64,000 nucleotides of DNA from Ascaris suum (taxonomy: Eukaryota; Nematoda; Chromadorea; Rhabditida; Ascarididae). The notes under the pieces were generated by a model. That model was not told the origin of the DNA. It did no database searches and saw only the letters and a program-made list of their open reading frames with translations. The DNA is taken from assembly GCA_013433145.1 (NCBI GenBank), contig CM024174.1, positions 4,860,336-4,924,335 of the forward strand. Direction: 5' to 3'. The position numbers and the translations under genes are program-made. Below, piece after piece: positions 43,083 through 55,686 of the stretch. Each line of letters opens with the position of its first letter. The first letter of the stretch is position 1.

Positions 43083-45838
43083 CCCTTTCAAAAATTTTAT
43101 TAACTGAGCTGAATACCAATTCTGCTCATGCATTATCTGTATCTAAGTGCACAATACCGCGCTTAGCTATGCAAAGCACCTGACGAACTAAGAATAGTAC
43201 CAATCGTTTTTGAATGGCACATCACAAACGCTGTGCAAGGATTCACTGTTGCTAAATCTTTCTCTTCTTCTTTCAACATCCACTCTTATTACCCACACAA
43301 CTTTACTGTTTAAGGTCCTTCGCGAGCTGCTATAAAATTCGCCAACTTGAACTGCTCCAGTCTCCTCGTTTCTGACCCTCCTTATTCCAACACCAACAAC
43401 CAAGCAATAAATGGTCTACTTATCCACCGCCCTTTTTCCTTACCTTGCAAACCATGAAAATCGTTACATATTTGGGGCTGAAACCGTTCAGATCTTTCGG
43501 AGTCACCTTAATTCATTCGACTTCACACCTCATTCCGACGTGATCAACCGAACACCAAGCCCACCGCCCCCACCTTCCCCTCTTATCCAATACTTCTTCG
43601 CTGCTTTTGTTTGTTTTTGTATAGTTCGTGCACGCATCTGCCATACCGACCCATATCGGTGTTGTGCTAAAGCACATGTTCAGCGATTCAATTCACTTCA
43701 ATTCAGCGTCGGCAACTTTCGCCAATCCCCGATGTATTTTCTACAAATCTTGAAGTCTTTTTAAGCAAAATCAAAACTTATCAGCAAGTTTTTGAATTGA
43801 GTAATAAATACATAAATCGCGCCTTTGAAACACTCTATCAGCGACCAACAGTGACACACAACACCCAAAAAACCTTTTATTAAACCTGAAAATATTTAAG
43901 AAGTGTAGACATTAAAAGATGTCCTGTGCATATCGTCTCGATGGATCAGCTACAGAAAATCGAATAGATAAGAAACAATACAAAACGAACCCAACTCGCA
44001 ACTACATGTGTCTTTACAACGAATTTTTGGGCGATTTGTGGTTTGAACACAATTCAGTAACTAAGCACTGCCATACCGAAGCACCAAGAATGATCAACCT
44101 TTCACATACGCTTATCCCTTCCATATCAAGAACAAGTCCACCCCTTCCGTACCAAAGCCCTTCCTCCCCCTCTCACTCGTGTTCCGCTCAGAGACGAAAA
44201 GCTTCATTAATATTTATTCTTTTCAATGACGAAAAACGGTTGCCTCTGCAAAGATCGATAACGTTCATCCATAAGTTCCGTTCTTCAAACACAAATGTTT
44301 AGATGGCGATGACCGCAACGCAACAGTCACAGTGCAATGTAAAGGACATTACTTCACAGCCTAACAACAATCAAATAGCTTCGAAGTGCCTGCTATCTAA
44401 AATCGCACAAATCAAATAACTCCATGGCAAAGTGCAACACCTATTCAACTTCCACAAAGATCGCGGATTGCGTATTCGAAATAGGAAGGGGGGCATATGT
44501 TGAGAGAAGGAAATGACAGGTAAGAAAACATGTATGAGAGCAAGGACAACATCAACTATGATATTATTCACTCTTTAAAAAGCACGTTAATAAGAAGTGG
44601 AAACAAGAAAATAACAGCTTTAATGATAGCATAGTCACCTCTTGAATACAACTTGAACAAATTTCTAGCTACGATGGATCGAATGCGAAATTCTCTGATG
44701 TGCATCGCAGAAATACGAGTGCTGAGAGAAACTAAAATATAAATAGATCGGCTGTGAAAAATATTTGAAAATAAAACGAAACTGTGAGAGAGAGCGTGCA
44801 TGAGCGCTAATAAGAAAATCAGCGAAACAATTGCGACGTTATGCAATTAATTAAAACTCCACCGTAAAGGTGCAATGAAGTTCCTGAAATTTCCGCAAAT
44901 CAAACGCTCCTCTTCAATAACATCAAAAGTGCATCTCACTTAAAACTTTTTGCTCAATTCTTTCTACCTCTGTTTCTATCACCTACCTGTTCTCCTCCAG
45001 TCCATTACCACCTGTTTTTGTGAGCAGCACTGCTGAATGTGACCTCTAACCCCAAATTGATCACACTGCAGCAAAATGATCCACACGACGACTGCCGTAA
45101 GTCAACGATTCAGAAAGACCGCTTAATATTCCTCAAAGATGACCTCAGTTCTTGAGCACTTTTACACTCGATTCACTATCGACAAAATAGCGCCTATCTT
45201 TCTGACAAATATGCAATGTTCGGCCATTTGCATTGCATATCGACAGGATAATAATGTGTGCATGTGGCATCAATGAAACAGTTGGTCGTCGAACGACGCA
45301 CTTTAGATCCGACTGCGGATAGGAGACTTTCACAGAGAGAGGACGAGAGAAGTGCGGCAACCGCGTAAAAATAATGAAACGATGGAAAGAATCAAACAGC
45401 ACTCAAACCATTGTGCTGCCGTCTCGTGATACGACAAATAACGATTCCAACGATGACTTCTCATCGGAAAACGCGCACTGTGTTCATTGAATAAAAAAGG
45501 AAAGCAAGAACCTGCCCACCTTTAAGAATCGAATTCGAGAAACCTTTCTCAAGCATAAACTCGAACTCCCATTAGAGGTCTAAACAACTTGTCGAGTTAA
45601 AAGTTACAAAAACGTTGGAAAAACTTTATAAATGCTTGCCGGCAATTCGTCTAACTTCATCAAAAACTGCCAACATTTCAATGCCAAAATGCAAAGATCA
45701 CATCAAAACCCCCTGCCCTGTGAAAAGAAATCACTCCAGCCTATTTATAGTCCCATTCTATGATAGTAAATGTATTAGTGCATAGAAAGCGAGACAAAGA
45801 AGGAATGAATAAAGAGTGGATGTGGTGCATCGATGGAT
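43083..45838. other. Intergenic region between snb-1 and syx-18
   Basis: Contains the snb-1 3' UTR and syx-18 promoter. Open frames such as 43411-43764 and 43919-44302 (plus) have no recognisable domain and look like chance. No exon of a known family was found on either strand. Confidence 0.5.
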
Positions 45839-47655
45839 CTATTTGTTGCCAGCCCAAATCACAATGACGATAATGAGCACCACAACAATGGCGCACATTA
45901 TGATGATCATTTTTATGTTCTTCCACCAATATTTACGCTTCAACGTCGCCGCCGACTTCTCGAATTGCGATGCACCTTCCTGCAATTGGAATACTCCATT
46001 ATATTGCATGATTGATTGTAGGAAGGGAATTTCGAGGATGAATTGATGTGATAACGGGAGGGGGGGGGGGGAGGGGTGGGAGGTCGGATAACAGCAACTG
46101 CTGGATAGTGCTCCAGTTAAAAAATAAAAAACGAAGAAACACGGCTTAAGTATTAGGGATATGCAAGCTGGAGGCTTAACTTTCCATTACGCGCAGCATG
46201 CATTATGTCCTTCCACCGCTGCCAGAAAGATTAATGCAAGATGCATCGTTTCGATACATGAAAAGAGGTTCTTCGAGAACGAAACTGATATTCAATGTCC
46301 TCGACCCCACTCCTAACCCCTTATCCTCCTCCTCACCTCCATTCAGAACGTCGCTGCAACATGACGCTCTTCCACCTTGAAGTCTTAAATAGGTTATCCA
46401 AAATCATTCAGACACATTCCAGGTAATTTTTGATTTCTACCTCTAGACCAAACACCACCACAGCGACCATACTACAAATATGAACAAAGAAATCATAAAT
46501 GCGGTCTCTAGTGCACGTATGAAAGTGTTCGGAGAAGTATAAAAATGCTCCGCGCACATATTCGAGCACGATAGGCAAATTTGACCAACAATATGCAAAA
46601 AACAGAAGACTCCACGCCCATTCACCAAACCACTTAAGTGCATACACATTCCGTCACTGCTGTTCCGCCTCTTCGTTCATTAGCCACTTACCAACCGAAA
46701 AGCATTGTTACGTTTTTTCTTCCCCAATTCGGACACTGAAGAAAATGCGAAAAGCTTACCGCAAATAATTTCAGTGATATCCAAAAGTGTAAGAACCACT
46801 TGGTGGAAGTCGTCTTATCGGTCAAAATAATGAAATCAGAAGGTAATAAAAGAAGGATATTAAGTGTTATAAAAGCATATGCTTCTCTCCAGTGACATTA
46901 GCTGCACTTCTGAGCCTTTTGGTGTTCGTAAGCCTTCAGCGACCAAACGATAAAATGAATGGTTCGATGAATAAGTGCAAATGTTGTCCAAAGAATGTTA
47001 AAAACTTCATTTTCATCAAAAAAATCCCACTCTTATCGGTAAAACTTTCCTCGTCCCCTCCTCTCCCTTCTCATTCGTAATTAAACCGCCATTCGGCAGT
47101 TCCCTATCTGGCAACCTTAAATACTCCAGTGCACAAAACAGCTTCATTTCACACGTCACAGCATGCATGTGGAGGTTTACCTGTAAGGCATCTGCACGGT
47201 CATCCAGCTGTGAAAGTTTCTGATCACGCTCCAGTACTTTTTCTACGTTTACCTGCAAAAAAATAATAACAAACCGAGTTTCTAAATTATGAGAGTCGAT
47301 TATAACACAACTGAAAATAAACAAAAGAATAAAGGATCCTATGGATGAGGACTTCCACCGGTGCAACTATTACAGACGCGAGTTGAAGAATAATAATAGA
47401 TGCATACAAGGAGTGGTTTCCTTCTCTTAATGGTGTAGACAAGCCAAAACTTAGTCATACGAAAAGATGCCACCTCACAAAACACCCCTCAAATGTATTT
47501 TGGTTGGAAAGAACGATAGAGGAAATTACCTTCATAATGCCGACGACCTCATCGACTTGTGCCTGAGTTTGCTGAAGACGTTTATTGGATGGACGAGGTG
47601 CCTGACTGGCTCCCTGTGGCGGTGCACCGCTTCCCTCTTGCCCAGCGCCTTCCAT
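45839..47655 (-). CDS. snb-1: Synaptobrevin/VAMP, synaptic vesicle R-SNARE, 112 aa, 3 exons
   Basis: Vesicle SNARE that pairs with syntaxin and SNAP-25 at release sites. Exons in coding order: 47530-47655, 47181-47252, 45839-45979. They total 339 nt and all boundaries are phase 0. The first 20 residues are a Gly/Gln/Pro-rich variable head. The SNARE helix follows with [19 protein letters not shown], the central-layer Arg at 51 ([18 protein letters not shown]), [10 protein letters not shown] and KRKYWWKN. One membrane anchor (about 88-109) ends WAGNK, against WAGGK in C. elegans SNB-1 as I remember it. Length is 3 residues more than C. elegans, all in the head. Intron 2 carries a poly-G tract. 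It lies upstream of syx-18 on the same strand, as in C. elegans T10H9 (from memory). A long gene-poor region upstream may hold neuronal regulatory elements. Confidence 0.98.
46056..46081 (+). repeat. G-rich tract with 12-G run in snb-1 intron 2, G-quadruplex-like
   Basis: The plus strand reads gggagggggggggggg followed by aggggtggga, so four or more G runs are packed into 26 bases. On the transcribed sense strand of snb-1 it is C-rich. Confidence 0.85.
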
Positions 47656-50600
47656 TGCGCTGCAATTGCGTTATTCGTTATTTATTGCGTACAAGCACCT
47701 TTTTAAATTAGAGAAATTCAAACGTTCCCATCCACACTCCACATTATTCACACTTTCCAATACACAAGCATCCCCGCCGACAAATCCAGCATAAAACATT
47801 TGTTGCTCTCCAAGTTGACTGCTGCAAAATGCAGGTAACTTTTGCGACACCTCAAATAGTCACATCTCTTACCATTCGACTGATCAACATCAGATACAAC
47901 AGAGCTCGTCAAGCACCTCACGCACTTCAAAATTCGTTTCCCTAACTTCTGTGCTTCTTGAATTAATCAACAAAAAGCTGCACACGCAGACAGACAGGTA
48001 GGCGCAAACACGACGTCATCATAATGCGCTTTCATAAGCACATTTGTTAACGTGCATTAAATCAATTCAAAAGGCTTGATTCAGGTAGCATACGGAGTTA
48101 AAATGTAAAACACCGACTAGTGAAGGAGTCTTAACTCGTAGGCGCTCTAAACAAGGAAGTTGGGGGGGGGGGGGGGGAGGGGTGAACGAAAATAAAGTGA
48201 AGGCTTTGAGACCATCCAGAAAGTAAAATTCTCACAGATATATTCGCCACTCAAATATCCGATAAATAAAACCAACCGGAAGAAGCACAAGAGGCCAATC
48301 AAATGGTCAGCAGTGACTCATCATGTAAACGAAATACGAACAAAAGTACTCTTATGTGGAAGAAACGAAGAAAACAATATTAGAGCGACCGAATGCCCGA
48401 GTGATTATCACATGACTACTTGGAAGACTGCGACACCGCTTCATTTACAGATGCATCTACACATAGAGCAGCACAGCAATAAATCAATAATGATCAGATT
48501 GCAGCAGAGAAGATCAAATTATACGAACATAGACAGGCTTGCCTTAGCAGTTATAGAGCATAAACAATAACGTTTGCAACGCCTAAACAGACTGCCAAAT
48601 TTGGGTGTCACTTAGAGCGTTCGGCGACACATTCCTGCATAACGATCAACGATGGAATCGTTCTGAAGAAGCCCATACTTGACGAGTCCAGAAATGCCGA
48701 CTTTCAGCGGTGACACGGTTTTTATGCGCTTTTCGGCCTAACTTAATTCCATTTCAATATGTTTTAATTCATTTCCAATAATCTTAAACTTGTGTGATGG
48801 CACTTTTATTGATGCTTTTGGTTCCGAGCCTCTAAGACCGTCCCAACCGACATGCATCAATTTATTTATTATCTTTCTGTCTTACTTGCAGACATCTATA
48901 TTTGCATGTGGAATCCAGGCCATGAATACTGAGAGGTGCAAAGGTGAATCAGCAAAAATTCAACAACTTTCCTAAGCAACCACAATGTTTGTATAGAAAA
49001 CTTCGACCTCTCGAACTTTGCACAAAACTGCGACCACGTGCACACATCACAGAACTTGTAATTATGATGTGATCACTACACTTATAGCCAGGCGAGTGGA
49101 TACAGCGGTTTCATTTCAAAGACAAATTTCACTGCACAAAAGCAAAATTTTCCACCCTCCCCCCCGCCAATTTGAGAAAAAAAAACGACGGCCCATTTCT
49201 GTGACCCCGTTTGGAGCCTCCATCTGCCACAGGTGACGAGAGAAAATCTCATTTCAACATCACTGTTTAAGCGGATATCCCTTCAGGACCTGACATCTGT
49301 TTAAAACTCAAAGCAATAAGAATTATCGAAACCATTGTGGGAGAAGTAATCGCGATGACGGCCAATTTCTCGAACTTTTGCACTCAAATACCATACTGCA
49401 ACAGCAATACAACAGTGGGAATATAAAGTTACGTGCGCCGATCAATAAATCACCGAAAATACCTCAATAATGCTCAAATTCTCAGGTAAACATTTGGGAG
49501 CCCTTCAACGAGTGCCACATCACAATGCAGCAACTCAAAGCAATAACTGGAGCATCGAAAAACAGCGAACGCGTGATCCGAGCGACCGCTCGCGCTATGT
49601 GCATGCGTCGCGAACGTACAGCCAGCGAATGGCATTGCACGTCTCAATGGAACTGGAGCAACAATTCACGAAGTGTGGGCCTTTTTCAGTGCTTATTGCA
49701 TAACACAGATCCTTAACCACTATTACAACGAAAAATTCATACTGCACCTCCAAAGGCAGTCGATAATTAACTAATCCACTTATCAGTATACCTATGGATG
49801 TCCCCTTTTGCATTATGGTTTAGTATTTATGCTTAAAACAATAAACCATAAACACATCGGTGATGGTAGTGCATTTGTACATATGTTAGCATGAAATGGC
49901 GCTAAATTTCACAAGACTTTGAGCAGAGTATGTTGCTAGCGAATTATCATATCACACCGCTCAAATCTGCAAGAAATTAAACGAAATTGATGAAAGCTCG
50001 CTTTATTCTTGCACAAAACTACTGAAATCTAACAAATAAACCTCAAAAAGCTCTTTAGAAAAGCCCAATACTTAAAAAATCTCGTAACCAACGTATCTGC
50101 AGCAGGAAATACATAAATAGATGATCCCCGCACCCTCCTCCCCACGCACACACAAGACCACAAGCCTTCTCAATTCTCCTTCCATCCTAAAAATATAACT
50201 CCACTGAACAATGCTTCTCCTCCATTCGACCGCCCTTCCACCTATCTCTTTACTCAGTTTATAGAATTTGCTTGAGATATTACCGTTAAGATGCAATAAA
50301 AAATACATAAAAATATATGAGTTCGAGAACGGAAGCTAGAATCGAACACACTCGACGAAGCTAATAATAAAAGGCCAACAGAGTCGAAAAACGCGAGTCA
50401 GGAAGCGTTCACAACGAACAGCGAAATCTGAAAGCATCAATATTGCCATCAACAGCAATCACTACATAATAACGACGATAAACGTTAATTAATGAGCGCA
50501 ATAACACTGTTTGAGAAATTAACTTCCCACAGTACATGCCACACACTTTTTAAAATTTTCGGATTGTATGCCATATTCGAAGACTTCTTCGACTGCTTTA

Positions 50601-53600
50601 TATGATTAGAAATCATAACATAAATTCAAAAATACAGATGCAAAAGAGTTCAACCAAATATACTGCTGCAATTTGGAATGCATCGGATAAACAAACCATT
50701 AGCTACAGACGGTACTGCTCGTTAATGACATTATTATCGGGCATTAACGCATAATTTAGAGCATTTGTATGAGCAGAAATTAGCATAAACTTGTCCCAAA
50801 TTTAACATAAATTATCACTAAAAGATTATCAATCATTAGATTTGGACTAAAAAGTTCTAAATTAAAGACTCGTAATTCTACGAATAACAAAAAATATTTT
50901 ACAGCGCAATGTAACCTCAAAGCAGCGAAATCAACTGAATCTGTCCTGCCTCAAGTCACCACTTTTGCAATGTTATTCGATAAGAGAGCAGCAAATGAAT
51001 ATATGAAATGAGTGGCGAATGAATTCGCGATGATTCACGAAATGCGAGAAAATGTCAACACTCACATGGTCGCTCTAAGCCGTGTGATCTGTGAAGCAAT
51101 CACCAACACTGAATATTTCAACCCGACCACATTCTTCAGGTTCACATTAAATCACCACCGATATAATTCACCTAACAAACTCACCAACAATAATGCAATT
51201 GAACAATGCAACCAGCTGGTGACAATACTTCCATAATGACACCCAATCGGAGACCCATTTACCGGGAATGAAAGAAGTTCGTCGGCAATTTGCTTGCTTG
51301 AATTCTGAACCGAAAGGCAACGAATAAGCACGCAAGAAAGAAGTCAGGATATAATAATCACTGCCCGTAGTATACGAATGCAAACTATCGTGGACTTCTT
51401 CGAACAGCAACAACTCAAAAAATGGTCAGTGACCGGCAGTAACACGCACATTTGGTGATTAAGGCCAGTGGCAGGAACACTACCCAACGAGATCAGCATG
51501 GAGCACTAAATAAACCGGCCTCCTATACAGCTTGTACTCCTTAGGTCACCTGCAGCAATAGCAATTTTTACTAGCAGCTCAAGCAAGGTGAACAGAATCT
51601 TTTCCCAACATTCTAATTAACCGAATCATGGATGCAATGTTCACTATTGCGAAGTGCAACGCAACGATACAGCAACGAAAACGCGTCGCACTTAACTTAA
51701 AAAGTGCTGAATACTACAGCATTCGTGAGATCGCATTTTGCGGAATGTAACCAACGATGTTATGTCTTCCAGGCACTAACTGATTAACAAAAGAATGCAA
51801 AGATTTTGTCAATGACGAATTTGAGTTTGACAGTAAGAACAACGGAATAGCCAATAAATAATGCAACCATCACGGAATGTCACCTCTCAATTAGTATTGT
51901 CTAGATGCAAACAAAATGGGAATAGGCTTCTGCTTTGATGAACGAGAGGAATAAGTGATCAGCGACGAGGTGCCTATTCTGTTTAATTTTCCCCTCATTC
52001 TAACACCTACAAACATATATTAAAAACGCTCGATTTAAAGTTTAGAAATGAGGAACAGACTAAACTTTACTCGAATAAGAGACGCGGGAAACATGATACG
52101 GACACCAACTTAACGACGCTCAAGCGGAAGAATTCCCGGATTAAGTGCTCTGTCGTTCCTGATCGTGCTTTACCCCTACACTTTTCGTTACCACCGCGTA
52201 ATAAAACTACGCAGCTCGCACATTCTCCATTCTCATCAATGACCATAATCTATAGTAATATGGTTAACAGATCACACAAAGCGGCAAAAAACCTCCGAAC
52301 GTTTATGTGCCACTCGACTCTTTGTATCTCTCAACCTTGAAGAGAACGGGTAGTAACCGAGCGATAGAATGAGCTTGCAGAAGCGGGTGTCATTGCGAGT
52401 ACTATCGCTCGGTGAGAAACAGCCAATGAGTCACAACGGTATTCAACGAATGCAGCTGCGAATCAGCACGAAGCATCAACGCACAAGTGAGAGACTATGT
52501 CAGACGACGGATGAGGCAGCACATGGAAAGCGGAGAGAGCCGCAAAAGAACGGCGGGTTGGAGGTAAAGAGAGAGAGGAGAACAGTTAGAGAAAAGAAAA
52601 GGCCGAGGCAGGGCATTTTCGCTTCACTGGAGAAGCGCGCACCTCATTGAAGGATGGTGGGAAGCGATGTGACTGCGAAGCATCACATACTTCGGAATCA
52701 GTGTCAGCGATGGTTTATCGCGAGTGTAAATCAACTCATTAGCAATGTCGGTGGCATTTATGAGGGCATTTGAGCCGTTTTTACTAATGCACTACGGTAT
52801 TAATTGAGAGAGTGAGGGAAAAGAAAGAAAGACAAGCTGAGAGGGAGAGAGAGAGAAGATAAGCAAGCAACATAAGAGGATAAGCATAAGATGATGGAGG
52901 ACGGCGATGCAAGAGATATTAAAACTTTCTCGACCACCGAATCTCCTTCAGAGTTGCCACCCCACTTTCGAAGGAAATGCTGCACAGTGAACAAACTCGC
53001 CACACCCGATCAAATCACTTTCGCCCATAGAAAAACCTTAACATTCACCTTTGATATAAAATTCATATTACCGGCACCTTCACGTCATCCAGTTACAAAT
53101 ATATATGCCTATGTTACATGACCGGATGTTCTATATAGTGATACAATCAACAGACTAAGAAGTATTTTCTTAAACAGCAGTCAAAACTGCAACAAACCAC
53201 AAAAGTTGCCAAGGATATTGCGGAACGAAAGAGTCAGTCGATCTACTTGCCCCTCAGGGAATTCAAAAACTGTCTTCGACTCACCCAGCCAGGAATTATA
53301 GACCTCATCAACCAATATTGTCTGTTAATTTTTATAAAGGGAGGGAAAGAATGAAGGAAGTAATAAATTAATAAACGGAAAGCAACAATTGAAAGCAACT
53401 GAACAACGCTGTCAGTACTCAAGCATAAAACTAACTCAGATAATCAGCTGGTTCACAATCGTGAAGGAAAATGCCGCGACCCGGAAGTGAAGGTTCAAGA
53501 CAGCGCTAAAAATGATCGATTAACGTGCAGACGACAACCGCGTGACCTTCCTTACTCGTAAAGAAACCACATCACGATATTATCATTAACTGCCTATCAG

Positions 53601-54927
53601 TATCATTTCCCCTCCCTTCCCTCCACAAATTAATACTCCACAGCCATTCTTTTCTGATGTTTCGTCGTCCAGAAATTAAAGACCTTTCCGGAAAATATTC
53701 AACGAAAAAACTTCCATCTCTAACGTCATGTCAAATTACATCGAGCAGGCTTAACAATGATACTGCAGACTTTTTGAATGAATGCATTGAAGAATATTTT
53801 TTGGATATCTGCAACAACATGAAGAGACACCACTTGTGCACTGCGCACTTTGAGAACAAATAAAAATAAAGGAGCTATGCGATAAATGCATGAATGTATT
53901 AGTCGTTATCGTTGATTATTCCTGTTGTGCAAACATCAATTTCAAGTGATGCAATTTGACATACGAACTGTTTGCCTATTATTATTTATTACTTATTCAG
54001 AAAGATATAAATCAAAATCATGCGCGGATCTCTGACTCTCCAATGAGCTGGACCGTCGGTGCCCTTAACCCCTGCACTGTTCCACAATCAAATTTATCAT
54101 CACCTTGGAAATAAGAACTCGAGTAGAGCGTGAAATATTATTTGGTGAACTCTTTGCAATAAAACGCTTAACTGTAAGGTAATCGTTTTACTTAGAGCTT
54201 GTCAAATCTGAAATCGACGAGAAGCGTCGCTAAGCAGCAAAAGCGTGGCAACCATCTACACTTGTCAACTGGATGAAGACAACGCCCGCTCATCATGACC
54301 TTAGAAGATGAGCCAACTCTCGTCACTCACCACTCAGTTCAACTAATTTTTCAAAAGCTGACGATAGTCGGGTGAATGAAGAATGCGTAGAAAACAGGTT
54401 CCAGCTGTGTAAACCCTTGCTGGTGTCAAAAAAGAGATCCATAAGAGCGGTTTTAAACTATTATCTTATAGGTTTCAACCATATAAAAACTGACGTTGCA
54501 AAGGCTGCACTACCGCCTCGAATAAGCACTTGCTTGCTCACTCATCGACATTGCTCAACTTCCTTCCAAGCACTTTACTGCAATCCACTCAAATCATAAA
54601 ACCTTAAATTTGAATAATGTCCTTAAAGAACCTTCAAAATCACAATTCATGCTTCATCCCAATACGTTGAAATGAAGCAATCGAGTCGGTACCATCCAGT
54701 GGCAAGCCTCGACTAACTTATCTTCTCATCCCGGGTGCTGCTCTACAGCCACAAATCACAGTGCTCCGATCTGATCACAAATTTGCGTTACAACTTGAAA
54801 ATAAGCGTTTAGTGATATCCTCATTCACCAATATTGCATTTTTCTTATCTGCAATAAATAAAAATACCATTTGCTAATAAGCACGAAACATCTACGAACG
54901 GACAGCTTTCACATGAGTTTTTGTGTT
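47656..54927. promoter_or_regulatory. Upstream region of snb-1; no recognised gene
   Basis: Presumed 5' regulatory DNA of snb-1. It contains a 16-G run at 48162-48177, a pyrimidine/C-rich patch near 49155, and a GA-rich purine block at about 52805-52865 (gagagggagagagagagaag). A plus-strand open frame at 52369-52650 is basic and low in complexity, and is not supported as a gene. The rest is AT-rich unique sequence. Individual promoter elements could not be assigned. Confidence 0.45.
48162..48177 (+). repeat. 16-G homopolymer upstream of snb-1
   Basis: Sixteen consecutive G on the plus strand about 0.5 kb upstream of the snb-1 start codon, followed by aggggtg. It is the longest mononucleotide G run in the window and will be length-variable. 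Confidence 0.9.
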
Positions 54928-55002
54928 GAGGTGTCGAGTGGTCAGGCGGCTGTCTATAATGATCACGCCACAACTGTGGCGTAGCGATGCGAATCGTAAT
55001 TC
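54928..55002 (+). pseudogene. Possible tRNA-derived fragment
   Basis: gtgtcgagtggtcaggcgg at about 54931 resembles the D-arm/A-box region of a tRNA, and gcgatgcgaatcgtaattc about 55 nt later resembles a weakened T-arm/B box. The middle cgccacaactgtggcg folds by itself but does not give a normal anticodon arm. At best this is a pseudo-tRNA or SINE head. Confidence 0.25.
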
Positions 55003-55101
55003 AACACAACGACTTCTAGGTTATGTTAAGCGTCGAAAGTATGCGTTATGATAACGTGTGCGCAGGTGGTGGTCACTCACGTTCTTGTTGTGACTATTGC
55101 G

Positions 55102-55206
55102 ATGGAGCAGGTCAAACTCTTGCAAGAACAACTCCAGCTCATTGAGGAGCGACAACAGACCGACAATCACCACACTTCTGGAAGTGCAACCACACAGCAC
55201 CGATAA
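55102..55206 (+). other. Short open frame with coiled-coil-like start, unassigned
   Basis: ATG at 55102 opens a 34-codon frame starting MEQVKLLQEQLQLIEERQQ and ending at TAA 55204-55206. The Gln/Glu/Leu heptad-like start is of a type seen at the N-terminus of some retrotransposon Gag proteins. No Gag, protease or reverse transcriptase follows in frame. Weakly supported. Confidence 0.15.
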
Positions 55207-55494
55207 GCAATATCTCCGACTACGACTTCAACATATGTCAAACAGCCACAGAGGTAATCCGATGGCCTTTCCAAAACTTCACGTAATTGCGTTCGGCGTC
55301 CGTCTTAACACTGTGCCGTGCTATGAGAACAGCGTAATCGATAATGACATCAACAACCGGCTATTAGCTGCGCTGGAATCTTTAAGGCACCTATGTCCTA
55401 ACATTAGCTACCATTAAACTCATGACACTTGCGTCACGTATTCCAGAAAGAAATCTCATCGATGAGACGCTATTAGCCGGTGACTTATATGTGA

Positions 55495-55686
55495 GATGCC
55501 CTCATTGCAGTGGAGACGAATTACTACAGCAAAGATAAGCAGCAGGGAAGTGCTGGAAAAGGAGCGCAACAATGTGCCCGTCGACTTTATACAATGAAGA
55601 GAGGATGGCCTGATATCGGTGAATTTTGTGACAAAGAAGAATACAGTGATCGTTGTATTAAAGATGGCGTCTACTGTCCCAAATAG
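55495..55686 (+). other. Cys-containing open frame preceded by a splice-acceptor-like site, unassigned
   Basis: The frame runs to TAG at 55684-55686. After a CATTGCAG acceptor-like word at 55503-55510 it encodes about 58 residues, including CARRLYTMKRGWPDIGEF and CDKEEYSDRCIKDGVYCPK, with four cysteines. This looks like the last exon of a small secreted-type protein, but no upstream exon or family was found. Confidence 0.2.

Noticed and set aside
55488..55515. CxxC-like pair (RCPHC) suggesting a zinc-binding domain
   Set aside because: Only one Cys pair is present and the frame stops within about 14 codons; no RING or ribbon pattern follows.
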